A stretch of 64,000 nucleotides of DNA from Flammulina velutipes (Eukaryota > Basidiomycota > Agaricomycetes > Agaricales > Physalacriaceae): contig CM022373.1 of the NCBI GenBank assembly GCA_011800155.1, positions 1,240,001 through 1,304,000 of the forward strand, read 5' to 3'. This document shows positions 22,228-33,851 of the stretch, one piece after another; the stretch's first letter is position 1, and every line of letters starts with the position of its first letter. The position numbers and the translations under genes are program-made. The notes beneath the pieces were generated by a model. That model saw only the letters and a program-made list of their open reading frames with translations, was not told where the DNA came from and made no database searches.

Positions 22228-22543
22228 ACTTTGGGAGGGAGAGAATGGATGGCTGCTTTATACGTACCATTTGTACTTGACATTTTTTTCGTTCTAACGT
22301 AGCGCTTCTGTGAGAAGTAAAAGCTCACAACCTCTTCTTCCGGCCAAGTGTACTTGTATGAAGTTAAGAAGACTATTAATCATACCAGCTCTCGCTACTC
22401 GGAATCTATTGGCTCGATTAGCATCCGATGAAAAGTAACTACGTATGTGGCGCCAAGTGGAGTTCTATTTTTGGAGACGCCGTCATTAAACAACATGTGT
22501 GGCGGTGCAGGAGCTGTTGTCTCTGTACTCTCATCATCCATCC
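22228..22543. other. Intergenic spacer, 316 bp
   Basis: 3' flank of the zinc-finger gene and promoter of the DUF4112 gene. No element recognised. Confidence 0.4.
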
Positions 22544-23442
22544 ATGGCTACCAAACTCTTAGGCAAAGCTGGGTCGAAGCTGTTCGAAAAACATATGGAC
22601 CAGTATGCGCCTGCAGATCCTCTTTATGAAATCTACACAGACGCACGAGGCAAACAGCAACGCAAAAAGGTAAGCATTCCTTTCAATTCAGTAGCAAACA
22701 CTAACGAACACCCCAGCGTGAACTCCCAGCTGGGCTCTCCAAGCGCGACGCCAAAATCCTACGTTCCATAAAGCGTCGCGCGCACTACCTCGACAAAGGT
22801 TTCTCTCTCTGTGGCTTCCAATTTGGATGGACGTTCTTCATCGGTATCATCCCCGGCGCCGGCGACATCATCGACGCCCTCCTCAACTACCTCCTCGTCG
22901 TGCGAAAAGCGCGCAAGGCTGAGATCCCCGGGTGGCTCCTCCGCCGTATGCTCTTCAACAACCTCGTCAGCGCCGGCGTCGGCGTCGTCCCCATCGTCGG
23001 GGACGTCGTCCTCGCCGCCTGGAAGGCCAACTCCCGGAACGCAGCCTTGTTGGAGGAGTTTTTGCGTATTCGCGGGGAGGAGTTTTTGAGGATTCAGGCG
23101 ACGGGGCAGGATCCGGAGGCTGTGGTTGTGGCAGCGGAGAATGCCGAGGAGGGGTTGAAGGGGAAGGGGAAGGGGAAGAAGGTGGCAAAGGGGGTTACGC
23201 AGGCTGATGCTGCGCAGGTTAAGCCGGGGGCGGGGAAGGAAAGGGGAGAGGCGATAGCTGCGGCGTCGGAGACGCCGAATAGCGCCACCTCGTCTGGGAT
23301 GAAGTCCACTGCGAGCTCGGGACGCAAGAGCTATACGTCTTGGATACGCCGCAAGGCTCCAGAATCTGGCGACAAAGGTCGATTCGTCGAGAACGTGGAT
23401 TCCAAGGCCAATACACCTGCGAATAGCAAGATCGTGTCGTGA
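22544..23442 (+). CDS. DUF4112 family protein
   Basis: Two exons (22544-22669, 22717-23442) give 283 residues. Residues about 60-165 form the DUF4112 domain: LDKGFSLCGFQFGWTFFIG, IIPGAGDIIDALLNYLLVVR, then MLFNNLVSAGVGVVPIVGDV and AALLEEFLRIRGEEF, with two hydrophobic, glycine-rich segments likely to contact membrane. The C-terminal 100 residues are Lys/Gly/Ser-rich and disordered. Function of the family is unknown. The intron join (KK|REL) follows a canonical GTAAGC donor. Confidence 0.85.
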
Positions 23443-23731
23443 TCTTCTTTGCCTTTTCTTTCTTCCTTTGACGCGGATATGTATACCCAGCTAATCCTTG
23501 TGCTTATAATCTGTACACGAAACTTTATACTTACCGAGGCACCTGTAGCGTAGTTTTTCTTATTTTCCTTCTTTTCAGAGTGTTTGATTTCAAGGCATTC
23601 TTTTGACTATCCAACAATTGCTAGTTCTTCAAACTGCGGCGATTCATATAAATCAGCGCCAAAGCAAATCATAAATCACAAGTTACCCAGCTCATACATA
23701 CTACTCCTATGGGTACATATTCTCACCAGGC

Positions 23732-26700
23732 CTATCCCAACATACTTCGGAAGTCATTCTGACCTCTCCCCGAAACCGGTACAGATCCTTGGGTGTTGGT
23801 CGTCGCCGTGGCCGTACCTGAAGGCAGCGCCACACGCTTCTTCTGCGCTCGCGGTTTTGATCCCGCCGTCCGAGGAACGAATCTACTAGCAGCGGTAGCA
23901 CCCGTCACAAGCGCCTTTTCCTCCTCCACCTGCAGTGTGTTGTCGCCGAACAGCAATGGCTCCGTCCTAAGGAGCAACTTCCCAGCTTCCTGCAAGCGAG
24001 GTGAGGTTGCGCACACCACATATATACGATTCCATGAACTCACAGCAGCATTCGTCATCTCAACTATCGCCTCACACGTCTCTTCAATGATTTCCACCCG
24101 CTTCACATCGGCAATTTTCTGTAACACCTGCTGCAACAGTCCCTCCTGGGCTTTCGCGTTGGGTGGAAGGTTCTTGACGCGAACGGAGCGGTTCCGGGTG
24201 TCAACCTTTTGTCCAAATCCAGTGTCGGGAACATTCCTAGGTCCAAGTTAGCGCCAGCTGAAGTGAAGGAGGCAGAAAGAGTGCTGACCGTGTACGTTTG
24301 GCGCGTGGGTCGGATATGGTCACCGCTAAACGGCGGGTCTTGAACTCCATATTGTTAGCCTGAACCGCAGCCTGGGCACTTTCCTAAATCATCATCAGCC
24401 AACGAAACAAGCAACACAAATAACGAGCATACAGTCGTTTCGAATTCAACAAAGGCAAAGCCTTTGCAACGTCCATCCTTCTCTGTAGCGAGGCGGATAT
24501 CTTTCACAGTGCCGTACTAGTCAACGTCAGCTAACGTACAAGAGAGGCTATCACACTCTTACCTCTTGGAAGATCTTTCGCAGATCATCACTCTTTGTAG
24601 CCCTAGGAAGCCCAGAAACATGTATTTCGCGTTCGTCCGCATCGTGGTCAGTCCTTCCCTTCTTGCGTTCGGGATTTGAGATCAAGACACTGAGATTGAG
24701 CCCTGCTTCTAGCTCCCTGCCATGCAATTCAAGTGCATTCTGTGCAGAGGTCTATGCCGAATCAGTAGACAAATCAATCATCATGGCGCGTTGGCATACC
24801 GGGGAAATGAACTGAACATAACAGAATCGCCGGGTGTTCTTGAATTTCTTGCTGGGCCAACGAACGTCGAAAAGAGTGCCATACTGTGAAAGTTTCAGAA
24901 AGGTGCTAGTGAGCGGTGAATGACTCACCTTGTTGAAAAGATCTCGTATAAAGGTGTCATCTGCATGCTCCGGGAAGTTTGTGACGTAGAGTGTGGACTG
25001 CCATGCCATATGAACAGCAACTTCCTGGTCATGCATTCGCTTCTTGTCTTTCGTCAAAGCAGCTGGAACGCTCTCCTGAAAGTAACGCATTAGGAATGTT
25101 CAAGAAAAGAAACGTCATCTCTCACCCGATCCATGAATTCCACAGTCGTAACAAGACCGTTCCCGATGGTAGTAATTTTCACATCTCTTATGCTTCCACA
25201 CTAAGGCAATACTGTCAGCCCTCAATAACCGAACGAAAAGCCTTGAAAACTCACGTCCTTGAAAAGTGCACGCAGTTCGTCTTCCGTAACGTTTGGCGGC
25301 AATTCAGAAACAAATACAGTGGAATTCTCGCGATCCCTATGTTCAGTTCAGCACGATATTCAATGAAAGGCACTTAGGATTGTACCTTTTCAGAGAAGCG
25401 GATTCATCCTTGCTCATCTTTTGCCTTTTGGAGTCGTTGTCAGCTTCCGGAGTTTCGTCAGCGCGTCTCTTTTTGCTAGACTTCGAGACACTAGGTTGGT
25501 CCACATCCATGGCCTCTGTCGACGGCACGGGTACTTCGCTCACCGGAATCGTAGCGGCAGTTTGTTCCGCTGCGATTTGCGCATGTTGGTACGACGCTTT
25601 GGCTGCTTCCTGGAATCGCATTCGTAAGAAAGAAGAAGAAAAGTAAAAACTCTGTCCTCACTTTCGTTCTTCGCACATTCAGCTGAGAACGAGCTACCTC
25701 TATCTGATCAAGAGCAGAGTTGATGTCATCCACGGAGCCATACAGATGTTCGAAGGTGAGCCATGCATCCCAGATAGCCTCGGGCCAGTCAAACTGCCTC
25801 CTGTGTCCGTTCTTGAAAACTTGGCGAGCTTCATCTATCCGGTCGGCTTTTCTATGGACGAAGTCAGTGTGTTGTGTATCAGGGAGGCAGAACTGCAACA
25901 AACATCAGAGCATCTGTGTACATGTTGGATGCAGCATAACTCTGCTTGTTGTGCTTAACAGCGGCATGCCACACGCCCACTACATTGTCTGCTAATCCAG
26001 CGGAACGATACTTTGCCTAGTTAGCTTCGTTCAAGGCACAATTGGAGGGACCTACCACTTCGGCTAGATACTTTTCCAATCTAAACCATTGGTCGCCAGT
26101 GGGAACTAAAAGACACGTCAGTGCTTCGATCAAGAGCACAAAGACAGGCGAACTAACGTTTACGAACAATGTCAATTCCGCTTTCTAAGATGACGATCAA
26201 CGTAGCAAACACGTCCTCATCTGACATAAAGGTGAGAAACGACTCGATGCAAAAGAAGATGCGCTTACCTCCGTTCCCAGCATTGAACCTGCGTTTTTCA
26301 AATCCAGCACGAGCGAGGACGAGTGGTATGATTTGCTCAGCATCCGCCTTGGCGACACCTGAAGACATGCCAGTTTCGTAGAGCTCTAGTGGCTAGTTAG
26401 TAGGCCGAGAAGAATACGATGGATGAGCTGACCAGCGATAGATGCGGCGGCTTCGTCCATTCCATCATAAGCAGCAACTTCCTATTCACATAAGTAAGCC
26501 GCTAAGAACCACCTGATATATGAGTGTAACTCACGAAAAGCCGTATATAGCGTGCCCATACTTCTCCGGAGCTTGGGACACTCCTAACGGCGCGCTTCAA
26601 GACATCCAATTCCATTCCAGTGCCTCTCGTTGACGTTCGCTGTGGATGGCTCAATGGTTGCTGACACTTGAGGATAGCCAACGCACCACAACATCACAAT

Positions 26701-27855
26701 AAGACGTCCAGAATGAGCGGAGGTAGGCTTCGGCATTAGCTTCTCCGTTCCATCTTCTTTTGGCAGCTTCAGCAATTGCTCGTTCATGGAGGCCGCTCAT
26801 GACGAATAAGTCAGGGAATTTGGAATGAACTTCCCATGATATGTAGCTAGCATATGCATCCAAGGAGAAGCCGGCTTGAGTCTACGAGTCAAATTAACGC
26901 GCAAAAGGTGAGATGTGAGAACGAGACATACAAGGCTGTTCTCCATTCTGTCACGACGGGAAAAGGACTTGACTGCTTGTGAGCGAATTTTGGACGCGTC
27001 AATGAGAAGTTGTTCGTACTCCTGGGGTGGCTTATAGTTGGTAGTGAAGGAGGAGTATGCTTGGAAGGTCTCGTCCGAGTCTGAGCGGTTGTTAGAAGAG
27101 TAAAATAGGATTGTGCCCCGCAAGACGTACTTGAATGTGGTTGCTTTAACCGTTCCAATAACAAGGCAGTTATCTGCTCGACGAGGGCAGGCCTGTTTGT
27201 ATTCAGCATTATATCTGAAGAGAATGAAACTACACACTTGGCTTCCGCAGATGCGTTTTCCAGTTGCTCCAGCTCCCACTCGCGGTAGATATCCCAAATT
27301 TCGTGGCTCTGTTTAGAGGTCAGTATAGAACTGAGAATAGGTATCTCTCGAATACCTTGGGGAGATGTATGGCACTCTTGGTCGCGAGTTGAGATAAAGC
27401 AGTATGTGTCCACTCGGAGGAGAATAGGTCGCCCAGCTCTGTCGGTTTCTCCTCCTCCCCGGCTGTGTACTTATTGAACGCATCCACGACAAATTGGGCG
27501 TGGCTCTTTAGCAACGATATTGCTACGTGCCGTCAGTACAAACGTATGAACGTATGAATTCTACGGACGCACATAGATAATCATCCTCTGCCTGCTCGTA
27601 CAGCGCCAGAACCTTATCTACGCCCTCCTGGGTCGTCAGATTCTCGGAATTCTTTTTGAATTCGATTAATTGCAGCCAGACGTCCTCTCCCGCCGCGTAA
27701 AAGGTCGTGAACATTTCGAGTGCTGCCTGGACTTCTGCGTCCATGCCATCCAAGGATTTAGCAAGAGCAACATGCTGGGCATGAAGAGAAATGTCGAATG
27801 GGTTCTCAGATATTGCGTTGAGGACATTCTCAATGCCTGCGAGGTCGTTAGACAT
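23732..27855 (-). CDS. PRP24: SART3/Prp24-type U4/U6 snRNP recycling factor (HAT repeats + RRMs)
   Basis: Large gene with about 20 small introns. The N-terminal half (27855 to about 25640) is a HAT-repeat solenoid, with blocks such as HEIWDIYREWELEQLENA and WPEAIWDAWLTFEHLYG. A Lys-rich nuclear signal region follows (SSKKRRADETPE). Four RNA-binding segments follow: STVFVSELPPNVTEDELR, STLYVTNFPEHADDTFIRDL, REIHVSGLPRATKSDDLRKI and a divergent RSVRVKNLPPNA domain. The C-terminal QNDFRSMLG is the Lsm-interacting motif. The factor re-anneals U4 and U6 snRNAs after splicing. The layout joins SART3-like HAT repeats with the four RRMs of yeast Prp24. Exon joins were checked at several RRM borders. 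Start at 27855 (MSNDLAGIENVL). Confidence 0.88.
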
Positions 27856-28075
27856 GGTGGTATGACAGCAAACCCTAATTTGAGGTCCGCACACTATGGC
27901 CGAAGTCGTTTAGATATTCACACGATACAGTTCATAATAACTTCATGTATGATATTGATATTTGAGCACTTGGGCCCTGTTGTCCTACTCAGAAAACCCT
28001 ACAAAGAAAAAAGAGAATAATCGAAAGAAAAAAAGTGTACAAGTACAAGTCCATAGAATGCATGGCACCAAAAGT

Positions 28076-29213
28076 TCAAAAGCTGTTGCACCTGTCCCTG
28101 TGGTGGCCGCGATGTTTCTTCTTCTCTCCGGATCCCCCACTGGTTGCCCTCTCCTTAGTACCTCCTTTGAAGATCGACGTGAATCGGGAGATGAACGTCT
28201 TCTTTGGTGGTGCAACAAGGACGGCCTGGCCATACACCACGGGCGAGTTGATGTTGACAAAAGGCTGCGAATGGGTAGCTCTGGCCTGATGATACACTCG
28301 AGGTGGAGGTGGGGGTCGTTGTGGTTGCGGGTGGTAGAGTACAGGCTGCGAGTGGGCAGCTTTAGCCTGGCGATACACTTGGGGAGGGGGCTGTTGTGGC
28401 TGTAGGTGATAGAGTGGAGGTACGTTGACTCCAGGGATAATCTAGACGCCAGGCTGTCAATGTCCGACTTCAAAAGCACCGAGCTCAAACTTACCGGCGT
28501 TGCCACCGGCGGGATCTGGATGTAAAGCTGAGGCTTCTTTTTCTAATGACCAGTAAGCGCATATCACGAGTGAAGATGTGGACACTACATACCTTAGGCA
28601 AGTTATTGTCGACTGCCTGTCTGCGGGGCTGGTGATGGTGTCGAGACGATTGATGAGGCTGCTGATGAGGCTGCTGATAACGAGTGTGCAAAGACGTCGA
28701 AGAGCCGTGAAGATGTTGTCGAGAGCGAGATCTCGAGGGGGGCGGTCCATGTGTATGCTTCGGGGGAATAGGAAAGGGCGGGACCTCAACGCCCTGAGCC
28801 CCGCCTCTCTGGGCGTAGCGGTAGCACTCAGGCGCAGCTACAGATACATTGGAATGGTAGTGCTGAGCGCCATAGACCTGATGTTGCACTGGCGCTGGCA
28901 CCGGAGGAGGAGGAAGTGATTTTGGGACTTTCTGGGCCACCACAGGTGACTGGTGTCGGTCGTTGGCGCCGTAGACCTTGTGTTGCGCTAGCGCTGGCGG
29001 AAGTGGTTTTTGGGCTTTCTGAGGTATAGTCCCAGGAGATGGGGGTCGGTCGGGCCCTTCGTAGCTGAGATCGACAGTGCCAGCGGTGGATAGCCTCGAG
29101 TTAAAAGGATCCACGAGCTTGGAGCGAGATGCTTTCTTAGCCCATCGACCAACGCCTTGGAGTTTCTTTTCGTAGGCCTCGCGGGCACCAGGTGAATAGT
29201 CGTACTCGGTCAT
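28076..29213 (-). CDS. Hypothetical proline/histidine-rich protein with basic C terminus
   Basis: Three exons. Not recognised as a known family. The N terminus (MTEYDYSPGAREAYEKKLQG, then VGRWAKKASRSKLVDPF) is a conserved-looking amphipathic segment; the rest is Pro/Gln/His-rich, with two YxPPP-like stretches repeated in both halves (HKVYGANDRH and HQVYGAQHYH; AHSQPVLYHPQPQ and THSQPFVNINSP). The end is basic: PPKKTFISRFTSIFKGGTKE. The third exon begins IIPGVNVPPLYHLQPQ. A disordered adaptor or scaffold is plausible. No signal peptide or membrane segment. Confidence 0.55.
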
Positions 29214-29495
29214 GGGGGAAAGATTGGATAGCCTTCCAAGTGGTTGACGCTGCGTTATATAGTCCCCCAACAAATGCCACAATGGCGGAAGCAATGCACT
29301 GAAGACATTCGATATAGAGTCCGAGGGCCACTTTGAGGATCAAACAACTAAAGAATTCATTGTTAGTTCCTTTGTTCGGGCCCAAGCAAGACAAATTGAT
29401 ATAGAATTTCTGAAAAACAAGGCCATAAGAGTACAACAATCGAACAGCAGTGAACAACAATGGACAAACTCAAAATCAAAGAGATACAATACAGT

Positions 29496-31214
29496 TCATG
29501 ACGCTCCTCCATTTGTTGAAGAAAAGTCAAGTTTCCGGGCTATATTCCGGCTCTTTGAGTCATCGTACGGAGAAGTGAGCTTCCGCTTTGGTCGACTCTT
29601 TGCCTTGACACCAGGACCAGTCGAATCCATGTCAACGTTGCCGTCGACCTCCTCCAAAGGTCTACTTGCCGCAAGCTGTGAGCTGCATTTTGGCAGTTTT
29701 AATGGGTGAGTGGGGTATGGTAGTGTGGTGAAGTAGGGATGGTGTAGCGCCTGAGATGTCGGTCAACTTCGTATCGCAAAATGAATGTAGAGGACATACC
29801 TCGTAGGCACTTATTCTCCTTCGTGGTTCATAGATCAAGCACCTAGTGAGCATATTTATCGCATCTGGGCTTGCGGCGGTGAATAAGTCACGGAGTGGCG
29901 TTTTTGGGAATTGTCCGACAGTTATGTAGTCGGGAAGTTTGGTATGGCCCTGTTCGCCCAATGAATCATTGACTATTAGATGGAGCGGGGGTGACATACC
30001 GGCCAGTCTTGCTCTGTCGGCGTCCCCAAGGCGCGAAAGGTCGTCTTGAGTTGATCCATGTCGCTTTCCCCGGCGAGATACGGTGTTCGGAGCATGAGTT
30101 CAGCGAAGATACAGCCAACAGACCAGATATCGACGGCAGTGCTGTAATAGCGACAGCCAAACAAGAGTTCTGGGGGACGATACCAGCTGCTCCGTCATCA
30201 GCGACCAAGTGGCCAATTCAAAGGGGAATGAGACCCACCGAGTAATGACCTGGCACGTCATCTTGTATCCAGGATCTGCAAAGTCTCTAGCAAGACCGAA
30301 ATCAGCAATCTTTAGTTGTCCGTCCGATGCTATGAGCAAATTGTTGGGTTTCAAGTCCTACTGCCACAGTGAGATGCGAGACAGACCAGGCGAAGAAGAA
30401 CGTACACGATGTAGCACAAAGTTCCTGTGGCAGAACTCCAATCCGCGAAAGGTCATTGCCATCCAGCTTTTGATGTCTGCGGGGAGAAAGACAAGGGAAC
30501 GGTCCTTTATAATCATTTCGAGATCGGAATCCAGGAATTCGAGGACGAGATTGAGGTTCTTTTTGGAGGAGAAGACGTCTAGTAGCTGGGAATGCGCTTT
30601 AGCAATTTAGAATGGTTCATGGAATTCGCGACGCACCTCAATAACATTCTGGTGTTTGAGCTCTCTCAGATATTTCACTTCTCTAATGGCAGACATGTCG
30701 AGTCCATCCTTGAATTGGCCAACTTTGATCTTCTTTATCGCAATTTTCCGTCCTGTTGACGCTTCTCTACCTAAAGAAGGCGGTCAGTCTGTACGTGAAT
30801 TGCGGTTAAAGACGCGTCGAACCTCGATAGACCACAGCGTAGGTACCCTCACCGACCTTTTGGTCTTTCACCCTGCTAACATGAGCCTCTCTATCCAACA
30901 AAGTAGCCAGAAACAACGAACCAGCGTTTTTGTCGTTCAGCATTGGCTTTCTCCACGACGTCCATGGTGGCAATTTCCAAGTTAACGAATGTTCCCACGG
31001 CTCTTTGATCACTTTGTTAACACGTCCCTTTTCTCGTACGTGGTACTGTAATGATTCAAAATTGGTTTGTGCAACCTCTAGGAAAGACTCCGCGAAAGGT
31101 GCATTGGATAGCCCTCCTATAAATGCTATTCTACGGAGGAAGTGATAAATGCTTAGAAGATCCCGGCGCTCTTTCAATGATATGTTCTTACGCCACCATT
31201 GCTAGCTCCACCAT
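29496..31214 (-). CDS. KIN28: Cyclin-dependent kinase 7 / Kin28 (TFIIH kinase), possibly with N-terminal extension
   Basis: Multi-exon kinase. Motifs: [13 protein letters not shown] (glycine loop), [11 protein letters not shown]-type loop with [24 protein letters not shown], the activation segment [13 protein letters not shown] with the CAK-site Thr, [20 protein letters not shown], and [20 protein letters not shown]. The C terminus has [19 protein letters not shown]. These match fungal CDK7, which phosphorylates the RNA polymerase II CTD within TFIIH. A plain start would be the ATG at 30943. The frame stays open about 90 codons further up and can be spliced to an ATG at 31214 ([14 protein letters not shown]...), adding a segment reading [19 protein letters not shown] and [12 protein letters not shown] list the longer model; the 5' end is uncertain. 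Confidence 0.88.
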
Positions 31215-31829
31215 GGGAAGACGGCTGACGTATTAAACGGCAGTGGCCATCCGGCGCATATAGTATCAACCTAGTATTATCAATGCCCCAAAAGTGCAAC
31301 GATTCCCTCAACGACGGCACGTCTCCGGTCAACCCATTGCTGTGAGCGAGTTCAAATCATTACAATATACTTGATAACACAGCGTACTTGGTGAGAAATC
31401 GGTCGATATGGTGAAAACGTGCAGTGTCAAAGCTCGTTGCTATCCAAGTTTGGATCCCAAGTATCGATTCCCGTCCATCAAACGGGATTACATTGAACTC
31501 CAGCTCTAGGAAACTAGTCTATAAGATCGTGAATAGCACATTTCACATATGTGTCAAACACATATCTATGAGAAAATGAAGAACATCATAATCACACAGC
31601 GTTTGCGTTGCAATGGCCGCGGCGGGCTCTTGCGACACTGCTTTTGTTCGCTCTGGTGATGGTCGGGTTGCAGATACGTATGTATTAGGCTACTGCTAGT
31701 TTCCATGGTTCGAGTAAGCAGTCCGATCTACGCGCATGCTGTCCCAAAATCAGCAGAAGACTCAAATCCTCTAATAACTTATAAGAGATGCGTGGATAAA
31801 TTTCCTATTGTCATTTCATACTCTCTACG
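31215..31829. other. Intergenic spacer, 615 bp
   Basis: Divergent promoter region between the CDK7 gene and the secreted-protein gene. No gene, RNA or repeat recognised. Confidence 0.4.
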
Positions 31830-32948
31830 ATGCGCCGGCCGCATAGCCACTTCCATGTCCTGGCGACATTGGCTTTTGTTCTCACATGCTTCTCCGTCGG
31901 GATGACGAGCGCCTTGTGCGTCCCATTCTCTTACATAGCGCATCAGCCCAACTTACTAAAGTTAATCCTAGTCCCGTTTCTCCTCTGAATGGAGACATAA
32001 TTTCACACTCGGACACCCCATCCAGCGCCAACGCCAGCAAATATGTTGCCCCAATTGGTGCTGCAGAAACGGATGCGCGCGACAATCATAGACGGGAGGA
32101 GCTAGCGCCCGCTCCGATTATGCAGGTCGGTAGATTCCACTACGACGAGCCAGACAAGACAGGGAAACTGAACAACGAGGACGTTACTCTCCAACCAATT
32201 GGCGCGGCCGCAGACACCAAGCGCCCACCTACGCAGCTTCGTGCACGGAGATACAATGTACGCAACAGCAATAATGTGACGCTAGGCATCTTGAAACATG
32301 TCAACCTGAACAAGGTAGACAAGGGCGCCGTAGCTGCTGTAAGGTCAGAAGGGAAATTGTTGAAGAAGGTGCGCATACCTAGGACACGCCTCGATTATCG
32401 CTGATGTGTCTTTGAGTCAGTTGGACCATAATATGTTCATGTGGGAACGTGAGGTCGACGACGAGAAGAACAACATTTGGTCCTACGCAGTGATGTACAG
32501 AGCAATTCAGGGCCAAGCTTACATGGGTGGGGGCACCAGTACAGAGCCGCCGAAGGCAATGACTCTCAAAACCTTGGGCGAATGGCAAAAGGAGGAAGGT
32601 TGGGATGCAAGAATTATGCTTCCCGTATGTGAAAGAACGGCGCTCTCGAAACATAAACAACTCGCCTCCAATGGCATAGCGTGAGCACTTCCATCCGTGA
32701 AGTTGATTGAGGTTTAACGACATTCCAGGATTGACGATTATTCTCTGTTGCGATGGGTATCCGACAGAGAAGGCAAACATTGGTACCCTTTGAATGCGGA
32801 TCCAGCCTATGAATATGGACCATTCTTGCATAAAGGCTACCATAGAGGCGCGCGCTTTCTAAGTGGTAGCGAGAAGAAGAAGTACAAGGCAAATCTGCCG
32901 GCTGCATTAGCCCCATACTTCAGGACGGGAAAAGGGAACACAGAATGA
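31830..32948 (+). CDS. Secreted protein of unknown function (about 320 aa)
   Basis: Four exons (31830-31915, 31972-32368, 32421-32680, 32729-32948) splice to 320 residues. The first exon encodes a signal peptide (HVLATLAFVLTCFSVGMTSA). An Ala/Asp-rich, presumably disordered region follows, with a basic RARRYNVR site that could be a KEX2-like processing point. The second half is compact and aromatic-rich: MFMWEREVDDEKNNIWSYAV, MTLKTLGEWQKEEGWDA and DDYSLLRWVSDREGKHWYPL, ending LAPYFRTGKGNTE. I do not recognise the family. An unspliced reading suggests two separate frames, but a 52-nt intron with a CTGAT branch site joins them exactly in frame. Confidence 0.65.
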
Positions 32949-33281
32949 GTAAAACAGATGTAGTACTTAGCATTGGAGTTTACGAGAGAGAATCTCCGCA
33001 TCTTTGTCTGTACGTTCTCTTCCTCGGCCGTTAATCGGGAGTTTGTCACAGAACGGGTATGAGACATTGATATTGTACAATTGTACTAGTCGTATGCGAG
33101 CCTTTGAACAAGATTAAGCGAATCTATGCAGCATTCTAAGACGAGTGAGTGTGCATCGCGACAGCTCAGAGTTGGAACGCACCCAAGTCGAACTATGCGT
33201 CAAGAACATTGCGAAGCACCGGAAAATATACACTTCAAGACAAATCAGCAAGTGAAGACACGTCCATAGCACGACTCACCC
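32949..33281. other. Intergenic spacer, 333 bp
   Basis: Between two convergent genes; expected to hold both terminators. No gene or repeat recognised. Confidence 0.4.
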
Positions 33282-33716
33282 TCAACCCGACTTTGTCTTC
33301 ACCCTCTTCCGTCTCTCCGCGGGCGGGTAGACAGCATCGGTCAAGCGAAAAGTTGCAATCCTCCCTAATCCTCCTAGGAGCACGCCGGCAATGCACGCGG
33401 CGCCAACGACGACATAGATAGGATAGACCAAATCCAGGAGGTATGCAGTGATCTTGTACGGCGTGAACACGAGGAAATCAAGCGAGACTTGCACGAAGAC
33501 GATGAGCGGCGCGAAGACGTAGTAGAGGGGCGTCAGGAGGAGGACTGGGTATGTTATTGTTGAAAAAAGCCATTGGAACACGCGGAAAGAGAACGTCGCG
33601 CTTGATTTCAGTGCTGCAAACGCCTGGGATGCGAGAGGAACGAGGAAAGAGAGAGAGGGAACGTCGGAAGGATTGGTCGTCTGCACTGGCAGCGACGACG
33701 ACGATAGCGAGTCCAT
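33282..33716 (-). CDS. Small membrane protein, unknown
   Basis: Single exon, about 144 residues from the ATG at 33716 (MDSLSSSSLPVQTTNPSD). There are two long hydrophobic stretches, SFRVFQWLFSTITYPVLLLT with the following LYYVFAPLIVFVQVSLDFLV, and YPIYVVVGAACIAGVLLGGL, then a basic tail ending RRKRVKTKSG. This predicts two to three membrane helices with a cytosolic basic C terminus. Family not recognised. Confidence 0.55.
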   Translation of the reverse strand: MDSLSSSSLPVQTTNPSDVPSLSFLVPLASQAFAALKSSATFSFRVFQWLFSTITYPVLLLTPLYYVFAPLIVFVQVSLDFLVFTPYKITAYLLDLVYPIYVVVGAACIAGVLLGGLGRIATFRLTDAVYPPAERRKRVKTKSG

Positions 33717-33851
33717 GCAGCGACGACGACGGCCGTCAACGGTCAAACGATGGGGGCATGTGCTGGTTGCAGAGAGAGTGCCGTTTGCTGACGTCACTGT
33801 CAGGATGTTCTATGTTTTACAAATGCAAGTACAGTTCATTATTTACGCTCT

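Noticed and set aside
29400..31214. CDK7 gene called as a CK1 or MAP kinase
   Set aside because: The [11 protein letters not shown] activation segment and the TFIIH-kinase C terminus favour CDK7/Kin28.
32406..32684. Separate gene starting right after the stop of the 31886-32404 frame
   Set aside because: That frame has no early ATG, and a 52-nt intron joins both frames exactly; a single secreted-protein gene explains both.
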